36,661 nt of DNA, taken from Clostridiales bacterium (GTDB taxonomy: Bacteria; Bacillota; Clostridia; Christensenellales; UBA1242). The DNA lies in assembly GCA_015069415.1 (NCBI GenBank), contig SVIQ01000008.1:1-36661 (forward strand), read 5' to 3'. Numbering within the stretch: the first letter of the stretch is position 1; the number at the start of each line of letters is the position of its first letter. The position numbers and the translations under genes are program-made. This document shows positions 8,627 to 17,057 of this stretch, piece by piece. The notes under the pieces are model-generated. The model worked only from the letters and a program-made list of their open reading frames with translations, searched no databases and was not told the origin of the DNA.

Positions 8627-9166
8627 ATGAAAACTCCCACGATTTTTTTACTTTTAATTTCATCGTTTTGTTTGTTGCTTGCTTCATACAAAACGTACAC
8701 CGCTATCACCCATCCAATAAAATACGAAAATGAAATTGCGTGCTACGCAGAAAAATATTCTTTATCGCCTAGCCTTGTTGCAAGTATCATCAATGTTGAA
8801 AGTTCGTATAAGAAAAATGCAAAGTCAAGCAAAAATGCAATTGGCTTAATGCAAATAAAACTTTCAACCGCAAACTATGTTGCATCTCTATACAACATGC
8901 CCACTCTAACGGAAGACGAATTATTTAAACCTAAAACAAACATTGAATATGGTTGCATGTACTTAAACTACTTGAGTAAAAAGTTTAGTGATACAAACAC
9001 AATGCTTGCTAGTTACAATGCAGGAGAAACTGTAGTTAGAAGTTGGTTAAATAATGAAGAATATTCATTGAATAAAAAATCATTAAAATTAATTCCTTAC
9101 GAAGAAACAAAAAATTATGTAAAAAAAGTAAATAAAAATATTAAATATTATGAAAAGATTTATTAA
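8627..9166 (+). CDS. Membrane-anchored soluble-lytic-transglycosylase-like protein
   Basis: 179 residues. One N-terminal hydrophobic helix (about 5-21) anchors or exports the protein. The SLT fold follows: catalytic Glu E58 in INVESSY, NAIGLMQI at 70-77, and ASYNAG at 128-133. Such enzymes cleave the MurNAc-GlcNAc bond of peptidoglycan with formation of anhydro-MurNAc, outside the membrane. YjbJ-like family members of this size are common in Firmicutes and act in growth, division or sporulation. It lies 35 bases after dinB but has its own TATAAT six bases before the ATG and no Shine-Dalgarno. The C-terminus is Lys/Asn-rich. Confident at family level; its exact role is unknown. Confidence 0.85.
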   Translation: MKTPTIFLLLISSFCLLLASYKTYTAITHPIKYENEIACYAEKYSLSPSLVASIINVESSYKKNAKSSKNAIGLMQIKLSTANYVASLYNMPTLTEDELFKPKTNIEYGCMYLNYLSKKFSDTNTMLASYNAGETVVRSWLNNEEYSLNKKSLKLIPYEETKNYVKKVNKNIKYYEKIY

Positions 9167-9180
9167 AATCTTTTTTTAAT
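9155..9180 (+). terminator. Terminator overlapping the transglycosylase stop codon
   Basis: AAGATTT-ATTA-AAATCTT followed by a T run. The stop codon TAA lies in the loop. The following 65 bases are almost pure A/T. Confidence 0.6.
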
Positions 9181-9247
9181 TTATATTATAAATTAAATTC
9201 TAAAATATTTTTAATTATTTTAATATATTTTTTAAGTTAAAAAACTT

Positions 9248-10282
9248 TTAATCTTCATTATTTTTTGTTTTATTAAATTTAATTTTTACAAGTTTAAAAA
9301 TAATTAAAACAATTAAAATTAAAACATAAATTCCACTAATTATCCCACTAACTACATATAAATATTGAACAATAAAAGAATACCCTACATTTGATAAAAT
9401 TAAATTAAACAACACAATTAAAAGCGACGCAAACTTTGATTTTTTGTTTTTACATATTATGTTTTGCATATTGTATGAACATATTACTAACGTCGAAAAC
9501 AATGCTAAAATGAGTGCGCAAAAATAGATAATATAAAATGAATTTGACACATTTTTACTCAGTTCAAACATTGGCATATCTGTAGAAACTTTATTACTAG
9601 ACAAAACTAAAACATTAAGTAAAATTATTAAACCAATGCTTAAGATTACAGCACATCTGCTTGCTACTTTCTGTTTCGTTTCGAATAAAACAGGCATGGC
9701 TGCAACAAAATTATTTACGCCAAAAAGAAGTCCAAAATAAACTGCCATATAGATATTTTTTGAAGTAATTTCAAGGTTTACGTTATTAATATTTATGTTT
9801 TTTATTGAGTTGATTATTATCACAAAAATTAAAATTGGAACAATTAAATTCGCAGTAAATTTTATCCTTTTTATTCCACCTAATATTAGGAAAAAAGTTA
9901 TAGCTGTTAAAGTAACTGGTACAACTATTTTGGGTAAGTTAAAAAACGATGAAAACAAATAATCCGCACCTGCGAGCATACCAGCACTGGTTATCGAAAA
10001 GTTTATTACTAAAACAATATTTGTAAGTTTGCAAAATTTCCCAAATACGAATGCATTAAATTCATTGTAAGAATTCAGTGCTAATTTTTTTCTGAGATAT
10101 TGAACGATGAAAAACAAGTAAAAATACAGCAAACAAAAAGCAAGGATTCCAAATATTGAACCACCAGAAAAATTGAAAAAGAAAACACCAATTTCTTTTC
10201 CCGAAGCAAAGCCTACTCCAACAATTGCGCCCATAATTAAAAAATAGTCCACAACCGTGGACCATATTTTTCCACCCGTCAT
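9248..10282 (-). CDS. YkvI-family membrane transporter
   Basis: 344 residues, strongly hydrophobic, about ten membrane helices. The first helix holds GAIVGVGFASGKEIGVFF, a signature of the YkvI-like group (COG3814), which is related to LeuT-fold amino-acid transporters. LFGVNNFVAAMPVLFETKQ lies in a central helix pair, and the tail is short and basic-polar. The substrate is not known for this group; an amino acid or similar solute with a sodium or proton gradient is the family-based guess. It follows the zinc-ribbon gene by 31 bases on the same strand and may belong to the dnaG-rpoD transcript. No good Shine-Dalgarno precedes the ATG at 10282; a TATATT box sits five bases before it, so a separate leaderless start is possible. 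Confidence 0.75.
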   Translation of the reverse strand: MTGGKIWSTVVDYFLIMGAIVGVGFASGKEIGVFFFNFSGGSIFGILAFCLLYFYLFFIVQYLRKKLALNSYNEFNAFVFGKFCKLTNIVLVINFSITSAGMLAGADYLFSSFFNLPKIVVPVTLTAITFFLILGGIKRIKFTANLIVPILIFVIIINSIKNININNVNLEITSKNIYMAVYFGLLFGVNNFVAAMPVLFETKQKVASRCAVILSIGLIILLNVLVLSSNKVSTDMPMFELSKNVSNSFYIIYFCALILALFSTLVICSYNMQNIICKNKKSKFASLLIVLFNLILSNVGYSFIVQYLYVVSGIISGIYVLILIVLIIFKLVKIKFNKTKNNED

Positions 10283-10313
10283 AACATAATATATGTCGGG
10301 AATTTTTGTTTGA

Positions 10314-11012
10314 TTACTTGTCTAACATAATTATTCTTGCGCAATGTTCACAAGGTAACATTTTAGACACTTTCAACTTTTCAATAAAGTTTAAAGGAAG
10401 TTCTACTTTACATCCTCCGCAGAAATTATCTTCAAGATTTACATACACTGGGAAAATTCCATTTGCTTTTAAATCTTTGTACTTTTTGTACTTTTCTTGA
10501 TCTTTTACAGATGGTTCAAGCTCTTTAATTTTTGCTTCAATCTCAGCAATTTTTGGAGCAACTTCTTGGCGTTTTTGTTCAATCTTTTCTTTGATTACTG
10601 CAGAGCGTTTCTTAGCCTCTGTAAGCTTGTTTGAAAGGTCAGCACTCTTTCTTACAATTTCTTCTGAACGACGAACTAAATCTTCTACCCTACGATTTTC
10701 TTCGCTTACTTCTCCAACTAAATTGTTTGCGTCACTAAGAAGAGATGAAACACTATCGCGATCCATTTCTTGAGTGTTGCGCTTTCTAATAATATCGTAA
10801 TCTCCTTTGTGAGAAGAAAGTTTGTTTGATGAAGAATAAAAGTTCTTTATAATTTCGTTAGCTTGAGCCTCAAGAGAAGCAAATCTAGCCTTTCCTTCTT
10901 GCATAATTTTCTTATAATTTTTAAAATCAACACTCGCAGGACACTTATCAACTTCTTTAGTAAGTTGACGAATTTGTCTGTCAAGTTGTTGTATTGCTAA
11001 AATAGTTTTCAT
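10314..11012 (-). CDS. Coiled-coil protein with C-terminal C4 zinc ribbon
   Basis: 232 residues. Residues 1-170 are heptad-rich helix with many Glu, Lys and Arg. The C-terminal 50 residues form a C4 zinc ribbon: FCGGCKVELP and LPCEHCARII. This is the COG1579/zf-RING_7 architecture found across bacteria, with roles proposed in RNA or nucleic-acid transactions but not well defined. The ATG follows the rpoD stop codon directly, and the AGGAGG ribosome site lies inside the end of rpoD, so the two are translationally linked. The same neighbourhood, just downstream of rpoD, is common in Firmicutes. Confidence 0.82.
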   Translation of the reverse strand: MKTILAIQQLDRQIRQLTKEVDKCPASVDFKNYKKIMQEGKARFASLEAQANEIIKNFYSSSNKLSSHKGDYDIIRKRNTQEMDRDSVSSLLSDANNLVGEVSEENRRVEDLVRRSEEIVRKSADLSNKLTEAKKRSAVIKEKIEQKRQEVAPKIAEIEAKIKELEPSVKDQEKYKKYKDLKANGIFPVYVNLEDNFCGGCKVELPLNFIEKLKVSKMLPCEHCARIIMLDK

Positions 11013-12107
11013 CTAAAAATTTCCTCCTCTATCATCGTCACCCATGTCATCTCTTAATTTCTTAAGTTTTGATGGATGTCTCAATTTTCTTAATGCCTTA
11101 GCTTCAATTTGACGAATACGTTCACGAGTAACAGAGAATTCACGACCTACTTCTTCAAGAGTTCTAGGATGAGCATCATCCAAACCATAACGCAAGCGAA
11201 TAACTTTTTGTTCTCTTGGAGTTAAAGTTTCAAGAACTCCCATTAATTGCTCTTTTAACATATTTTGCATTGCTACGTCTTGAGGAGAAAGTGCATTTTC
11301 ATCCGGAATAAGATCTCCGATTTTGCTGTCTTCCTCGTGTCCCATCTTACTTTCAAGAGATACAGGGTCTTGAGAAATACGTTGAACTTCAATAACTTTT
11401 TCTACTGTTGTTCCCAATTTTTTAGCTAATTCTTCAAAAGTTGGTTCACGACCATATTCTTGTAACAACTCTTTAAATGCTCTGTTTTGTTTTAAAATAG
11501 TTTCTACCATATGTACAGGAACACGCATAAGTCTTGCTTGATCAGAGATTGCACGAGTAATGCTTTGTCTAATCCACCATGTACCATATGTTGAAAATTT
11601 GTAGCCCTTTTTGTAATCAAACTTTGAAACAGCTTTCATTAGTCCCATATTTCCTTCTTGGATAAGGTCTAAGAATGACATATTGTTACGATTTTGGTAA
11701 TTTTTTGCAATACTAACAACAAGTCTTAAGTTTGATTCGCAAAGTTTATCTCTAGCATATTTACTGTTTTCTTCGCACAATTGACGACCTAATTCCAATT
11801 CTTCTTCTTGAGTAAGTAAAGGAATTTTTCCAATTTCTTTTAAGTACATTTTTACAGGGTCATTTACGTTTACTTGACTAACGATTGCTTCCCAACCCTC
11901 ATCGTCAACTACTATATTTGAGCTTGCAGTTGTAATTGAAATACCATTGTTAGACAAATAATCTTTAACTTTTTCAATGTCGTCATACTCAATTTCAGGA
12001 TATTTACCTAACAATTTTTCTTCGAGTCTATCTTCAGCGATAGATCTTTGATGATTTGATTGAAATTGTTGCAACATTGAAGTTTGAATTTCTTCTAAAT
12101 TAACCAT
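11013..12107 (-). CDS. rpoD: Primary RNA polymerase sigma factor (SigA/RpoD)
   Basis: About 364 residues. Region 1.2 [16 protein letters not shown], region 2 with [35 protein letters not shown] and [17 protein letters not shown], region 3 VPVHMVETI, and region 4 [14 protein letters not shown] plus [20 protein letters not shown] are complete. It directs housekeeping transcription at TTGACA/TATAAT promoters such as those seen throughout this window. Start: the frame is open to a TTG at 12122, but GAGGAG lies six bases before the ATG at 12107, which is taken as the start. The first eight bases overlap the end of the small sigma-like gene upstream, so the two are coupled. Confidence 0.95.
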   Translation of the reverse strand: MVNLEEIQTSMLQQFQSNHQRSIAEDRLEEKLLGKYPEIEYDDIEKVKDYLSNNGISITTASSNIVVDDEGWEAIVSQVNVNDPVKMYLKEIGKIPLLTQEEELELGRQLCEENSKYARDKLCESNLRLVVSIAKNYQNRNNMSFLDLIQEGNMGLMKAVSKFDYKKGYKFSTYGTWWIRQSITRAISDQARLMRVPVHMVETILKQNRAFKELLQEYGREPTFEELAKKLGTTVEKVIEVQRISQDPVSLESKMGHEEDSKIGDLIPDENALSPQDVAMQNMLKEQLMGVLETLTPREQKVIRLRYGLDDAHPRTLEEVGREFSVTRERIRQIEAKALRKLRHPSKLKKLRDDMGDDDRGGNF

Positions 12108-12621
12108 TGTTTTTCTCCTCAAATTCTTTCTTTAAATTTTTTCTTACGTAGTAAATAATATAATCATTAAAATCTAGTTTCGCTTTTGCGTCATATTTTT
12201 CAACCGCTTCAAACAAGCCTAAATTTGCAGTTTGAACAACGTCTTGAATGTTTAAATCCTTGTGCGAGCTGAAGTAGTTTAACGCCATATGAAATATATC
12301 TTTTAACTTTGAATTAATTATTTCTGTTTTTAATTCGTCGGACCTAGTTTCGGCATAAAGATTTAACTTTGAATTTAAATCTTTAATTGACAAACTTTTA
12401 ATTTTTTTAATGTCGTTATAATAATCTACAACTTCCTCTAATTCTTTTTCATCAAGTTCTTTTGTTAAACTTGGCTCTAAATCTTCTTTGTAGTATCTTA
12501 TAACGTCATCACGAGTGTATCTTCCCTCTTTTGCTAAACTTTCATATTCTTCAGTCAAATTTTCAACTTTTAACTTAGTTAAAAACTTTCCTAAAGAATC
12601 AAATTCGTCAAATTCTATCAC
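12100..12621 (-). CDS. Small sigma-70 region-2-like protein between dnaG and rpoD
   Basis: 173 residues. The N-terminal two thirds are acidic and helical (about 1-95). From residue 98 on the sequence follows sigma region 2: [36 protein letters not shown], and [21 protein letters not shown]. These align in order with rpo[33 protein letters not shown] and [13 protein letters not shown]. The melting-region Trp pair of RpoD is replaced by Tyr/Ile residues, and there is no region 3 or 4, so -35 recognition is absent. Its start overlaps the dnaG end by four bases, and its end overlaps the rpoD start. It could compete for core polymerase, modulate SigA, or be a decayed sigma factor; none is shown here. 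Confidence 0.65.
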   Translation of the reverse strand: MIEFDEFDSLGKFLTKLKVENLTEEYESLAKEGRYTRDDVIRYYKEDLEPSLTKELDEKELEEVVDYYNDIKKIKSLSIKDLNSKLNLYAETRSDELKTEIINSKLKDIFHMALNYFSSHKDLNIQDVVQTANLGLFEAVEKYDAKAKLDFNDYIIYYVRKNLKKEFEEKNNG

Positions 12622-14387
12622 TTTTTCTCCTTATTGATTAAATCAGTAATCTCTTTCATTCTTGCTAAAATGCTATACTTTTCGTTGTCATCATTGCTTG
12701 ACATTAATTTCTCTTTAAGCTTGTCCCTTTCATCCTGAAGTTCAGTGAGTTTTACTCGTTTGATTGTTTCAGTTAAGAATGTTTCAAAAACTTCATCGCT
12801 CGGAAATTTGTAATTTATTACTCTGTCAATTAGTGAATTTGGAGTAATTTCAAAATTGTCAAACAAGGTAGAAACATTGTAATCTTTCTCTTCTTTAATT
12901 TTTGAAACTAAAAACTCGTACAATTCACTTAATTCATCACGGGACACAAAAAGTCCTTTAATTTCGTCAAAATTCGTTATTTTTTTATACAAAATTGAAG
13001 AAAGAAGCATGATTTTACTTTCTATTATGTAATTATTCTGCACCGGTTCGGCGAGTGTCTCTTTGTCTACAATTTTAATTTCATTGTTGTTTTTTATACT
13101 TCTTTTTAAAGCATCCATTGAAACATGCGTGAGTTTTTGAACAACAGCAAGGTAAATTTCTTGCTCTGCTGGAGTCGAAAACTTAGAAATGTAATCTAAT
13201 GCCTCTTGAATGTAACTATTTCTTGAAGAATTTGTTGTTAAATCATATTTACTAGCTCTGTCATGCAAGATGAAATCCACACAATCAACCGCATTTGTTA
13301 AACACTCTAGGAAATTATCTTTTCCAAACTTCTTTAAGTATTCATCTGGATCTTTTGCGTCTTTTAGCCTTACAACTTTAACATTTAAGCCAACTTCTCG
13401 AAGAATATCAATTGCCTTATATGTTGCACTTGCTCCAGCGCTGTCTCCGTCTAAACATAAAATAACATTGTCAACCAATCTTTTAATTTTGTTAGCATGG
13501 AGTGTAGTTAACGCCGTGCCCATACATCCTATTGTGTTGTCAATACCATACTGATGACAAGTAATTACATCTAAGTGCCCTTCAACAATAATGATTGTGT
13601 CAAGCATATGCTCTTTCTTTAGGTCTCTTACAAAGTGATAACCAAACAAAATATCGCTTTTGTTAAATATTGGAGATTGTGGAGTGTTTTTGTACTTAGT
13701 TCTGGTTGGATTAGCCTCTACGCTTCTTCCAGAAAAGGCAACGACATCACCGAAACCATTACTTATCGGGAACATTAACCTATTACCGTAAAAGTCATAA
13801 ATTTCACCTTTATCTCCGCGTCCTACAACTCCTGCGGTTATCATATCCTCAATTTTAAAACCTGCTTTAAGTAGGTGTTTTGGAAGTGCATCATAATCTA
13901 GCGATGCTCCAATCTTAAATTTTTCAATTGATTGCTGATTTAAACCTCTAGATTTTAAGTACTGAGCTTGTGGCGAATTTGGATTGTTAAGTAAATTTTC
14001 ATGATAAAATTCAGTAGTTTTTCTTAAAATTTGATAACATTTGTCGCGTTCCAACTTCTTTTTCTTCATTTCTTCATTATCTTGGTCGCTTGGAAGTTCA
14101 AGCCCTGCGTTCTTTGCTAAAATTTCAACAGCGGTCATAAAATCTACATTTTCCATTTTCATAACAAAAGTGATTACGTTACCACTCTCTCCGCAACCAA
14201 AACATTTGAAGAACTGACCATCTTGTTTAATAGAAAAAGAAGGCGTCTTTTCCATATGGAAAGGACAACACGCCCAAAAATTAGATCCTCTTCTGTTCAA
14301 TGTGATATATTTTGATGCAACGTCTATTATATCGCTTTTAGAACGAAGGATATCTAGGAATTCGCTTGAAACTCCGCCTTTTTTCAT
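12618..14387 (-). CDS. dnaG: DNA primase
   Basis: 589 residues, normal for DnaG. The zinc-binding CHC2 domain uses C41, H44, C62 and C65 (ACCPFHMEKTPSF .. FFKCFGCGESGN). The Toprim core follows, with IIVEGHLDVI and CLDGDSAG holding the catalytic acidic residues. The C-terminal helical part binds the replicative helicase and is more divergent, as is usual. It makes RNA primers at the fork. GGAG stands about 8 bases before the ATG. It is the first gene of the dnaG, sigma-like, rpoD, zinc-ribbon series, the macromolecular synthesis operon. No strong promoter was found between it and the DUF4364 terminator upstream. Confidence 0.95.
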   Translation of the reverse strand: MKKGGVSSEFLDILRSKSDIIDVASKYITLNRRGSNFWACCPFHMEKTPSFSIKQDGQFFKCFGCGESGNVITFVMKMENVDFMTAVEILAKNAGLELPSDQDNEEMKKKKLERDKCYQILRKTTEFYHENLLNNPNSPQAQYLKSRGLNQQSIEKFKIGASLDYDALPKHLLKAGFKIEDMITAGVVGRGDKGEIYDFYGNRLMFPISNGFGDVVAFSGRSVEANPTRTKYKNTPQSPIFNKSDILFGYHFVRDLKKEHMLDTIIIVEGHLDVITCHQYGIDNTIGCMGTALTTLHANKIKRLVDNVILCLDGDSAGASATYKAIDILREVGLNVKVVRLKDAKDPDEYLKKFGKDNFLECLTNAVDCVDFILHDRASKYDLTTNSSRNSYIQEALDYISKFSTPAEQEIYLAVVQKLTHVSMDALKRSIKNNNEIKIVDKETLAEPVQNNYIIESKIMLLSSILYKKITNFDEIKGLFVSRDELSELYEFLVSKIKEEKDYNVSTLFDNFEITPNSLIDRVINYKFPSDEVFETFLTETIKRVKLTELQDERDKLKEKLMSSNDDNEKYSILARMKEITDLINKEKK

Positions 14388-14430
14388 TAGTTATTCTCCA
14401 ATTATTTACTTAATACAACAAAAAAATAAA

Positions 14431-14452
14431 AACTCCTAAAATTTTTAGGAAT
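14431..14452 (-). terminator. Terminator of the DUF4364 gene
   Basis: CCTAAAA/TTTTAGG hairpin followed on the minus strand by GTTTTTATTTTTTT, just after the stop codon. Confidence 0.75.
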
Positions 14453-14989
14453 TTAATTATCTATTATCTTACTATACACATACTCATAAACATTGGCAGC
14501 CAACTCTCTCCACTTTTTGCAAGCAATTGTTGCATTGTGGCGAGTGTCTGTTTTTAGAGATAATGTAAAAATTGAATCTGTAGTTAGTGGTTCTAAGATT
14601 TTTAAGTCAACAGTGTAGCTTCCGTCCTCATTTTTGTAGGATTTTGATACATACTCTTGATTTCTTTTAAATTGCAATTTGTTTTCTTGTGCAAACTCAG
14701 CAATTTTATCTCTAAGGCTTGCTGGAATTCTAGTGTAAAATTGAGACAAGCATTCCCTACCAGCAACGGTAATATTGTAACGATTTTCATTGCTATCCGT
14801 ATTAGGTTTGTAGACAAACTTTGAAACGATAAGTTGTGACAACAAATCTTTACAATCCATCCAATTCACCCAGTTGTTTTGACTTGAGCAAATTTCAAGA
14901 ATAGAATTTTCAGTAAGAGGTATTTCCATTTTGTCTAAAACATAAAGAAGTATTAACTTGTTTACAGTATTATCCGCTACAAAATCCAT
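14453..14989 (-). CDS. DUF4364 family winged-helix protein
   Basis: 178 residues. The N-terminus NKLILLYVLDKMEIPLTENSILE, the YNITVAGRECLSQFYTRIP stretch and the length match the DUF4364 family, which is largely clostridial and has a winged-helix N-terminal domain, so DNA binding is expected. Targets are unknown. It has its own promoter (15012-15040) and terminator (14431-14452), so it is a single-gene unit upstream of dnaG. GGAGA lies 14 bases before the ATG, rather far. It is divergent from the gene at 15109, and their promoters lie between the two start codons. Confidence 0.8.
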   Translation of the reverse strand: MDFVADNTVNKLILLYVLDKMEIPLTENSILEICSSQNNWVNWMDCKDLLSQLIVSKFVYKPNTDSNENRYNITVAGRECLSQFYTRIPASLRDKIAEFAQENKLQFKRNQEYVSKSYKNEDGSYTVDLKILEPLTTDSIFTLSLKTDTRHNATIACKKWRELAANVYEYVYSKIIDN

Positions 14990-15011
14990 AATTCAAACTT
15001 TCTCCGACACT

Positions 15012-15040
15012 ATTATACAACAAAACAAAATAAAAAACAA
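15012..15040 (-). promoter_or_regulatory. Promoter of DUF4364 gene
   Basis: TTGTTT (15035-15040), 17-base spacer, TATAAT (15012-15017). Confidence 0.65.
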
Positions 15041-15064
15041 CTTTTTAAAACCATGAAATTTTTG

Positions 15065-15093
15065 TTGCGTACAATTTTTTAGTATGTTATAAT
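15065..15093 (+). promoter_or_regulatory. Promoter of the gene at 15109
   Basis: TTGCGT (15065-15070), 17-base spacer, TATAAT (15088-15093). The predicted start at about 15100 puts the GAGG ribosome site at the mRNA 5' end. Confidence 0.65.
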
Positions 15094-15108
15094 GCTTTTG
15101 AGGTTATT

Positions 15109-15774
15109 ATGAGTGGAAATATTAACGAACTAATTGAATTTAACACAGCTTGCGATGAATTCATGGCTGGGAAATATATCTTAATTGACATCAAAATCAA
15201 CAGTTTGCTTAGAATTATTGAAGAAGATGAAAAAATCAAAAATATTGTTGCTACTTGCATCGATGGTTTCGTTTTTAACGAAAATTTAGGAGAAACTTTG
15301 ACTGTTCCTAGAACAGAAAAAGGAATCATTGCGTATGTTTACAATCTCTTATATCTTTTCAAAACCGGTGAAGTAGATTTTTACAAATTCTTGTCAACTT
15401 ACTTTTCTACTGATGAAACAAGTTCAAGTGAAGACTTTATTAGCTTTGCAAAATCTTTGATTTTACCTTTTAAAGAAGCAATTAATTCAATTTACGCAAA
15501 AAGGCATATTCTTGTTGAGAGTTCTGATTATCAAGAAAATCATTACAACAAAATTAAAAACTCAACTAAGATCATAGTTCAAAACATTGACAATTTTAAA
15601 CTTAAAATGAATGAAAAAGACGAATTTTTAATGCTACTCAATTCACTATATTTAGCAAGCGAAAAGAACGATAAGAAAATGGTCTACTCTTTTATGATCG
15701 CATTAGACTACTTCTCTCGCGTCAACAAAAAAACTCGCGGCGCTTACTTAATGCTCGAAGAATGCTTTAGTTAA
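15109..15774 (+). CDS. Conserved-looking helical protein of unknown function
   Basis: 221 residues, acidic, predicted largely alpha-helical, no signal peptide and no membrane helix. I do not recognise a family. Notable stretches are the N-terminal INELIEFNTACDEFMAG, a central FKTGEVDFYKFLSTYF and a C-terminal MIALDYFSRVNKKTRGAY. It has GAGG six bases before the ATG, a promoter at 15065-15093 and a strong terminator, so it is a monocistronic, probably expressed gene. It is divergent from the DUF4364 gene, but no functional tie is evident. A cytoplasmic protein seems likely. Confidence 0.7.
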   Translation: MSGNINELIEFNTACDEFMAGKYILIDIKINSLLRIIEEDEKIKNIVATCIDGFVFNENLGETLTVPRTEKGIIAYVYNLLYLFKTGEVDFYKFLSTYFSTDETSSSEDFISFAKSLILPFKEAINSIYAKRHILVESSDYQENHYNKIKNSTKIIVQNIDNFKLKMNEKDEFLMLLNSLYLASEKNDKKMVYSFMIALDYFSRVNKKTRGAYLMLEECFS

Positions 15775-15775
15775 C

Positions 15776-15806
15776 AAAAAAATATCTCTAACGAGATATT
15801 TTTTAT
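15776..15806 (+). terminator. Terminator after the gene at 15109
   Basis: AAAATATCTC-TAAC-GAGATATTTT followed by T-rich sequence directly after the stop codon. Confidence 0.85.
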
Positions 15807-15838
15807 TTTACTTTGAAACTAAACCAAAGAAAATCAAT

Positions 15839-16372
15839 TTATTTTTTAACTGTTTTATTAATACGTTTTTCAATTTTAGTAATCATATTATTAGTAATTT
15901 TATCTATTTCTTCAATCAAGTTTTTGCCTTCTTTGTAAGGTATATTTAAATAATTTTCCAAAACTTCAACTTCTGTCATTTCTATTAAATTATACTCAAT
16001 TTTTTCTTTTAATAAATTTAGTACTTTTATTTTACCAAATCTCAATGAAAGCAAAATCCTGACTTTATCTAACATTGTTTTAGGAATAATGCTAAACAAT
16101 TCGTTTTTAGTTGAAATTTGTGTACATACATCAATTAATGGTTGTATTTCTAAAATTTCTTTTTCGGTTAAACTATATAAAATCTCGTTAACAATTCTTA
16201 TCTTTGCATTTTCTAAACTTGGACAATTTGTAAGAACTATTTCTTTAATAGTTTTCCCTCTTTTAAAAATAACACTATAGTCTTTATTTAATGGTTTAAA
16301 TTTAACATTTAGTTTGCCAAAAGAATAACAAACTTCTTTTTCTTCTTTACAATTTTTTTGATTTGTCTTCAT
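15839..16372 (-). CDS. Protein of unknown function, Lys/Glu/Ile-rich
   Basis: 177 residues, very lysine-rich, no signal peptide, no membrane helix, no motif I can name. A short N-terminal part with Cys (NCKEEKEVCYSFG) is followed by a likely beta segment (LNVKFKPLNKDYSVIF) and then helices to the end. Base composition is more AT-rich than in the core genes nearby, which is compatible with an accessory gene. It has a promoter at 16391-16420, which would give a 12-base leader with AGTAGG as ribosome site. It converges with the gene at 15109 across their terminator region. Confidence 0.6.
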   Translation of the reverse strand: MKTNQKNCKEEKEVCYSFGKLNVKFKPLNKDYSVIFKRGKTIKEIVLTNCPSLENAKIRIVNEILYSLTEKEILEIQPLIDVCTQISTKNELFSIIPKTMLDKVRILLSLRFGKIKVLNLLKEKIEYNLIEMTEVEVLENYLNIPYKEGKNLIEEIDKITNNMITKIEKRINKTVKK

Positions 16373-16390
16373 AATAACCTACTCTTTTTT

Positions 16391-16420
16391 AGTATAACCT
16401 ATTGTTTTCTTTCATGTCAA
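16391..16420 (-). promoter_or_regulatory. Promoter of the gene ending at 15839
   Basis: TTGACA (16415-16420), 18-base spacer, TATACT (16391-16396). Predicted start about 16384, 12 bases before the ATG. Confidence 0.65.
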
Positions 16421-16522
16421 CAAAAAAAGCACACTTCCTTTTATTATTGTTTATAATATTTTTCTAATATACTACTAAACAACATGAATTCAAAATTTTT
16501 TTAAAAAATTAGTGAAAATAGG

Positions 16523-16551
16523 TTGCAATTTTATTTTTTTTCATATATAAT
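16523..16551 (+). promoter_or_regulatory. Promoter of the tRNA-Cys/tRNA-Leu repeat transcript
   Basis: TTGCAA (16523-16528), 17-base spacer, TATAAT (16546-16551). Predicted start about 16558. With the terminator at 17213-17243 this defines one RNA of about 685 bases. Confidence 0.75.
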
Positions 16552-16575
16552 AATAAAGTCTTGATTATTCAGACA

Positions 16576-16610
16576 TCCATGAGAACTTGTTTCGAAGTTG
16601 GATAAAAGAG
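16576..16610 (+). repeat. Hairpin repeat R1 (degenerate)
   Basis: Begins with CCATGAGAACTTGTTTCGAA, identical over these 20 bases to R3, then GTTGGATAAAAGAG. It is the weakest copy and sits at the start of the predicted transcript. Confidence 0.6.
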
Positions 16611-16618
16611 TTACATCA

Positions 16619-16662
16619 AGGCTCCCACAAGACGAACGTCGACGTGGGATAAAGGAGCAAAC
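16619..16662 (+). repeat. Hairpin repeat R2
   Basis: AGGCTCCCAC .. GACG-AA-CGTC .. GTGGGATAAAGGAGCAAAC. Outer CCCAC/GTGGG and inner GACG/CGTC pair; GCTCC can alternatively pair with GGAGC. Confidence 0.75.
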
Positions 16663-16722
16663 AAATTATGGTTTACATTCAATTTGTCAAAATTGAATTA
16701 ACCTAGATGCAGTTTGCGACGT
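16645..16722 (+). repeat. Direct-repeat block before tRNA-Cys (copy 1)
   Basis: About 78 bases, nearly identical to 17040-17117. It contains the 3' part of R2 and a hairpin TTCAATTT/AAATTGAA inside GGTT/AACC, and ends AGTTTGCGACGT a few bases before the tRNA. Confidence 0.8.
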
Positions 16723-16724
16723 GT

Positions 16725-16799
16725 GGCACCATGGCCAAGTGGTAAGGCAAAGGTCTGCAAAACCTTCATTCACCAGTTCAAATCTGGTTGGTGCCTCCA
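16725..16799 (+). tRNA. tRNA-Cys (anticodon GCA), CCA encoded
   Basis: Cloverleaf is complete: acceptor GGCACCA/TGGTGCC, anticodon stem AAGGT/ACCTT with loop CTGCAAA, T arm ACCAG-TTCAAAT-CTGGT, discriminator T followed by CCA. Expressed from the promoter at 16523-16551. Confidence 0.95.
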
Positions 16800-16859
16800 A
16801 TTTTCTTTTTAGAAAATTGACCTATGCTCTACTTTTGGACAAGGGCTAAAATATTCTTT

Positions 16860-16898
16860 CCATGAGAACTTGTTTCGAAATGGGACAAAGGAGCAAAC
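16860..16898 (+). repeat. Hairpin repeat R3
   Basis: CCATGAGAACTTGTTTCGAA then ATGGGACAAAGGAGCAAAC. CCAT/ATGG and GAA/TTC pair. It lacks the upstream GGCT of R2, R4 and R5. Confidence 0.7.
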
Positions 16899-16918
16899 AA
16901 ATTGCTTACTTTGTTATT

Positions 16919-16961
16919 AGGGCTCCCACAAAGCATATGCTTTGAAGGGACAAGGAGCAAA
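16919..16961 (+). repeat. Hairpin repeat R4
   Basis: AGGGCTCCC, then the perfect 16-base palindrome CAAAGCATATGCTTTG, then AAGGGACAAGGAGCAAA. Downstream, AGTTTGC-GATTA-GCAAACT forms another hairpin (about 16977-16995). Confidence 0.75.
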
Positions 16962-17013
16962 TGAACAAAAGGCTTAAGTTTGCGATTAGCAAACTAGCTA
17001 AAAAGCAGTTATC

Positions 17014-17057
17014 AGGGCTCCCATGAGTCGAAGACGAAATGGGATTGAGGAGCAAAC
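17014..17057 (+). repeat. Hairpin repeat R5
   Basis: AGGGCTCCCAT .. GTC-GAA-GAC .. ATGGGATTGAGGAGCAAAC. CCCAT/ATGGG replaces the CCCAC/GTGGG of R2, a compensatory change. Confidence 0.75.

Noticed and set aside
12108..12122. TTG at 12122 as the rpoD start
   Set aside because: The codons would include the GAGGAG ribosome site itself; the ATG at 12107 is correctly spaced.
16668..16706. 12-codon ORF (MVYIQFVKIELT) with AAAGGAG upstream, a possible leader peptide before tRNA-Cys
   Set aside because: The near-identical copy before tRNA-Leu has AAG in place of the ATG, and the sequence is better explained as a hairpin stem (TTCAATTT/AAATTGAA).
16619..16722. T-box riboswitch leader
   Set aside because: No AGGGTGG-N-ACC T-box sequence, no Stem I specifier pattern, and the downstream genes are tRNAs, not a synthetase or amino-acid gene.
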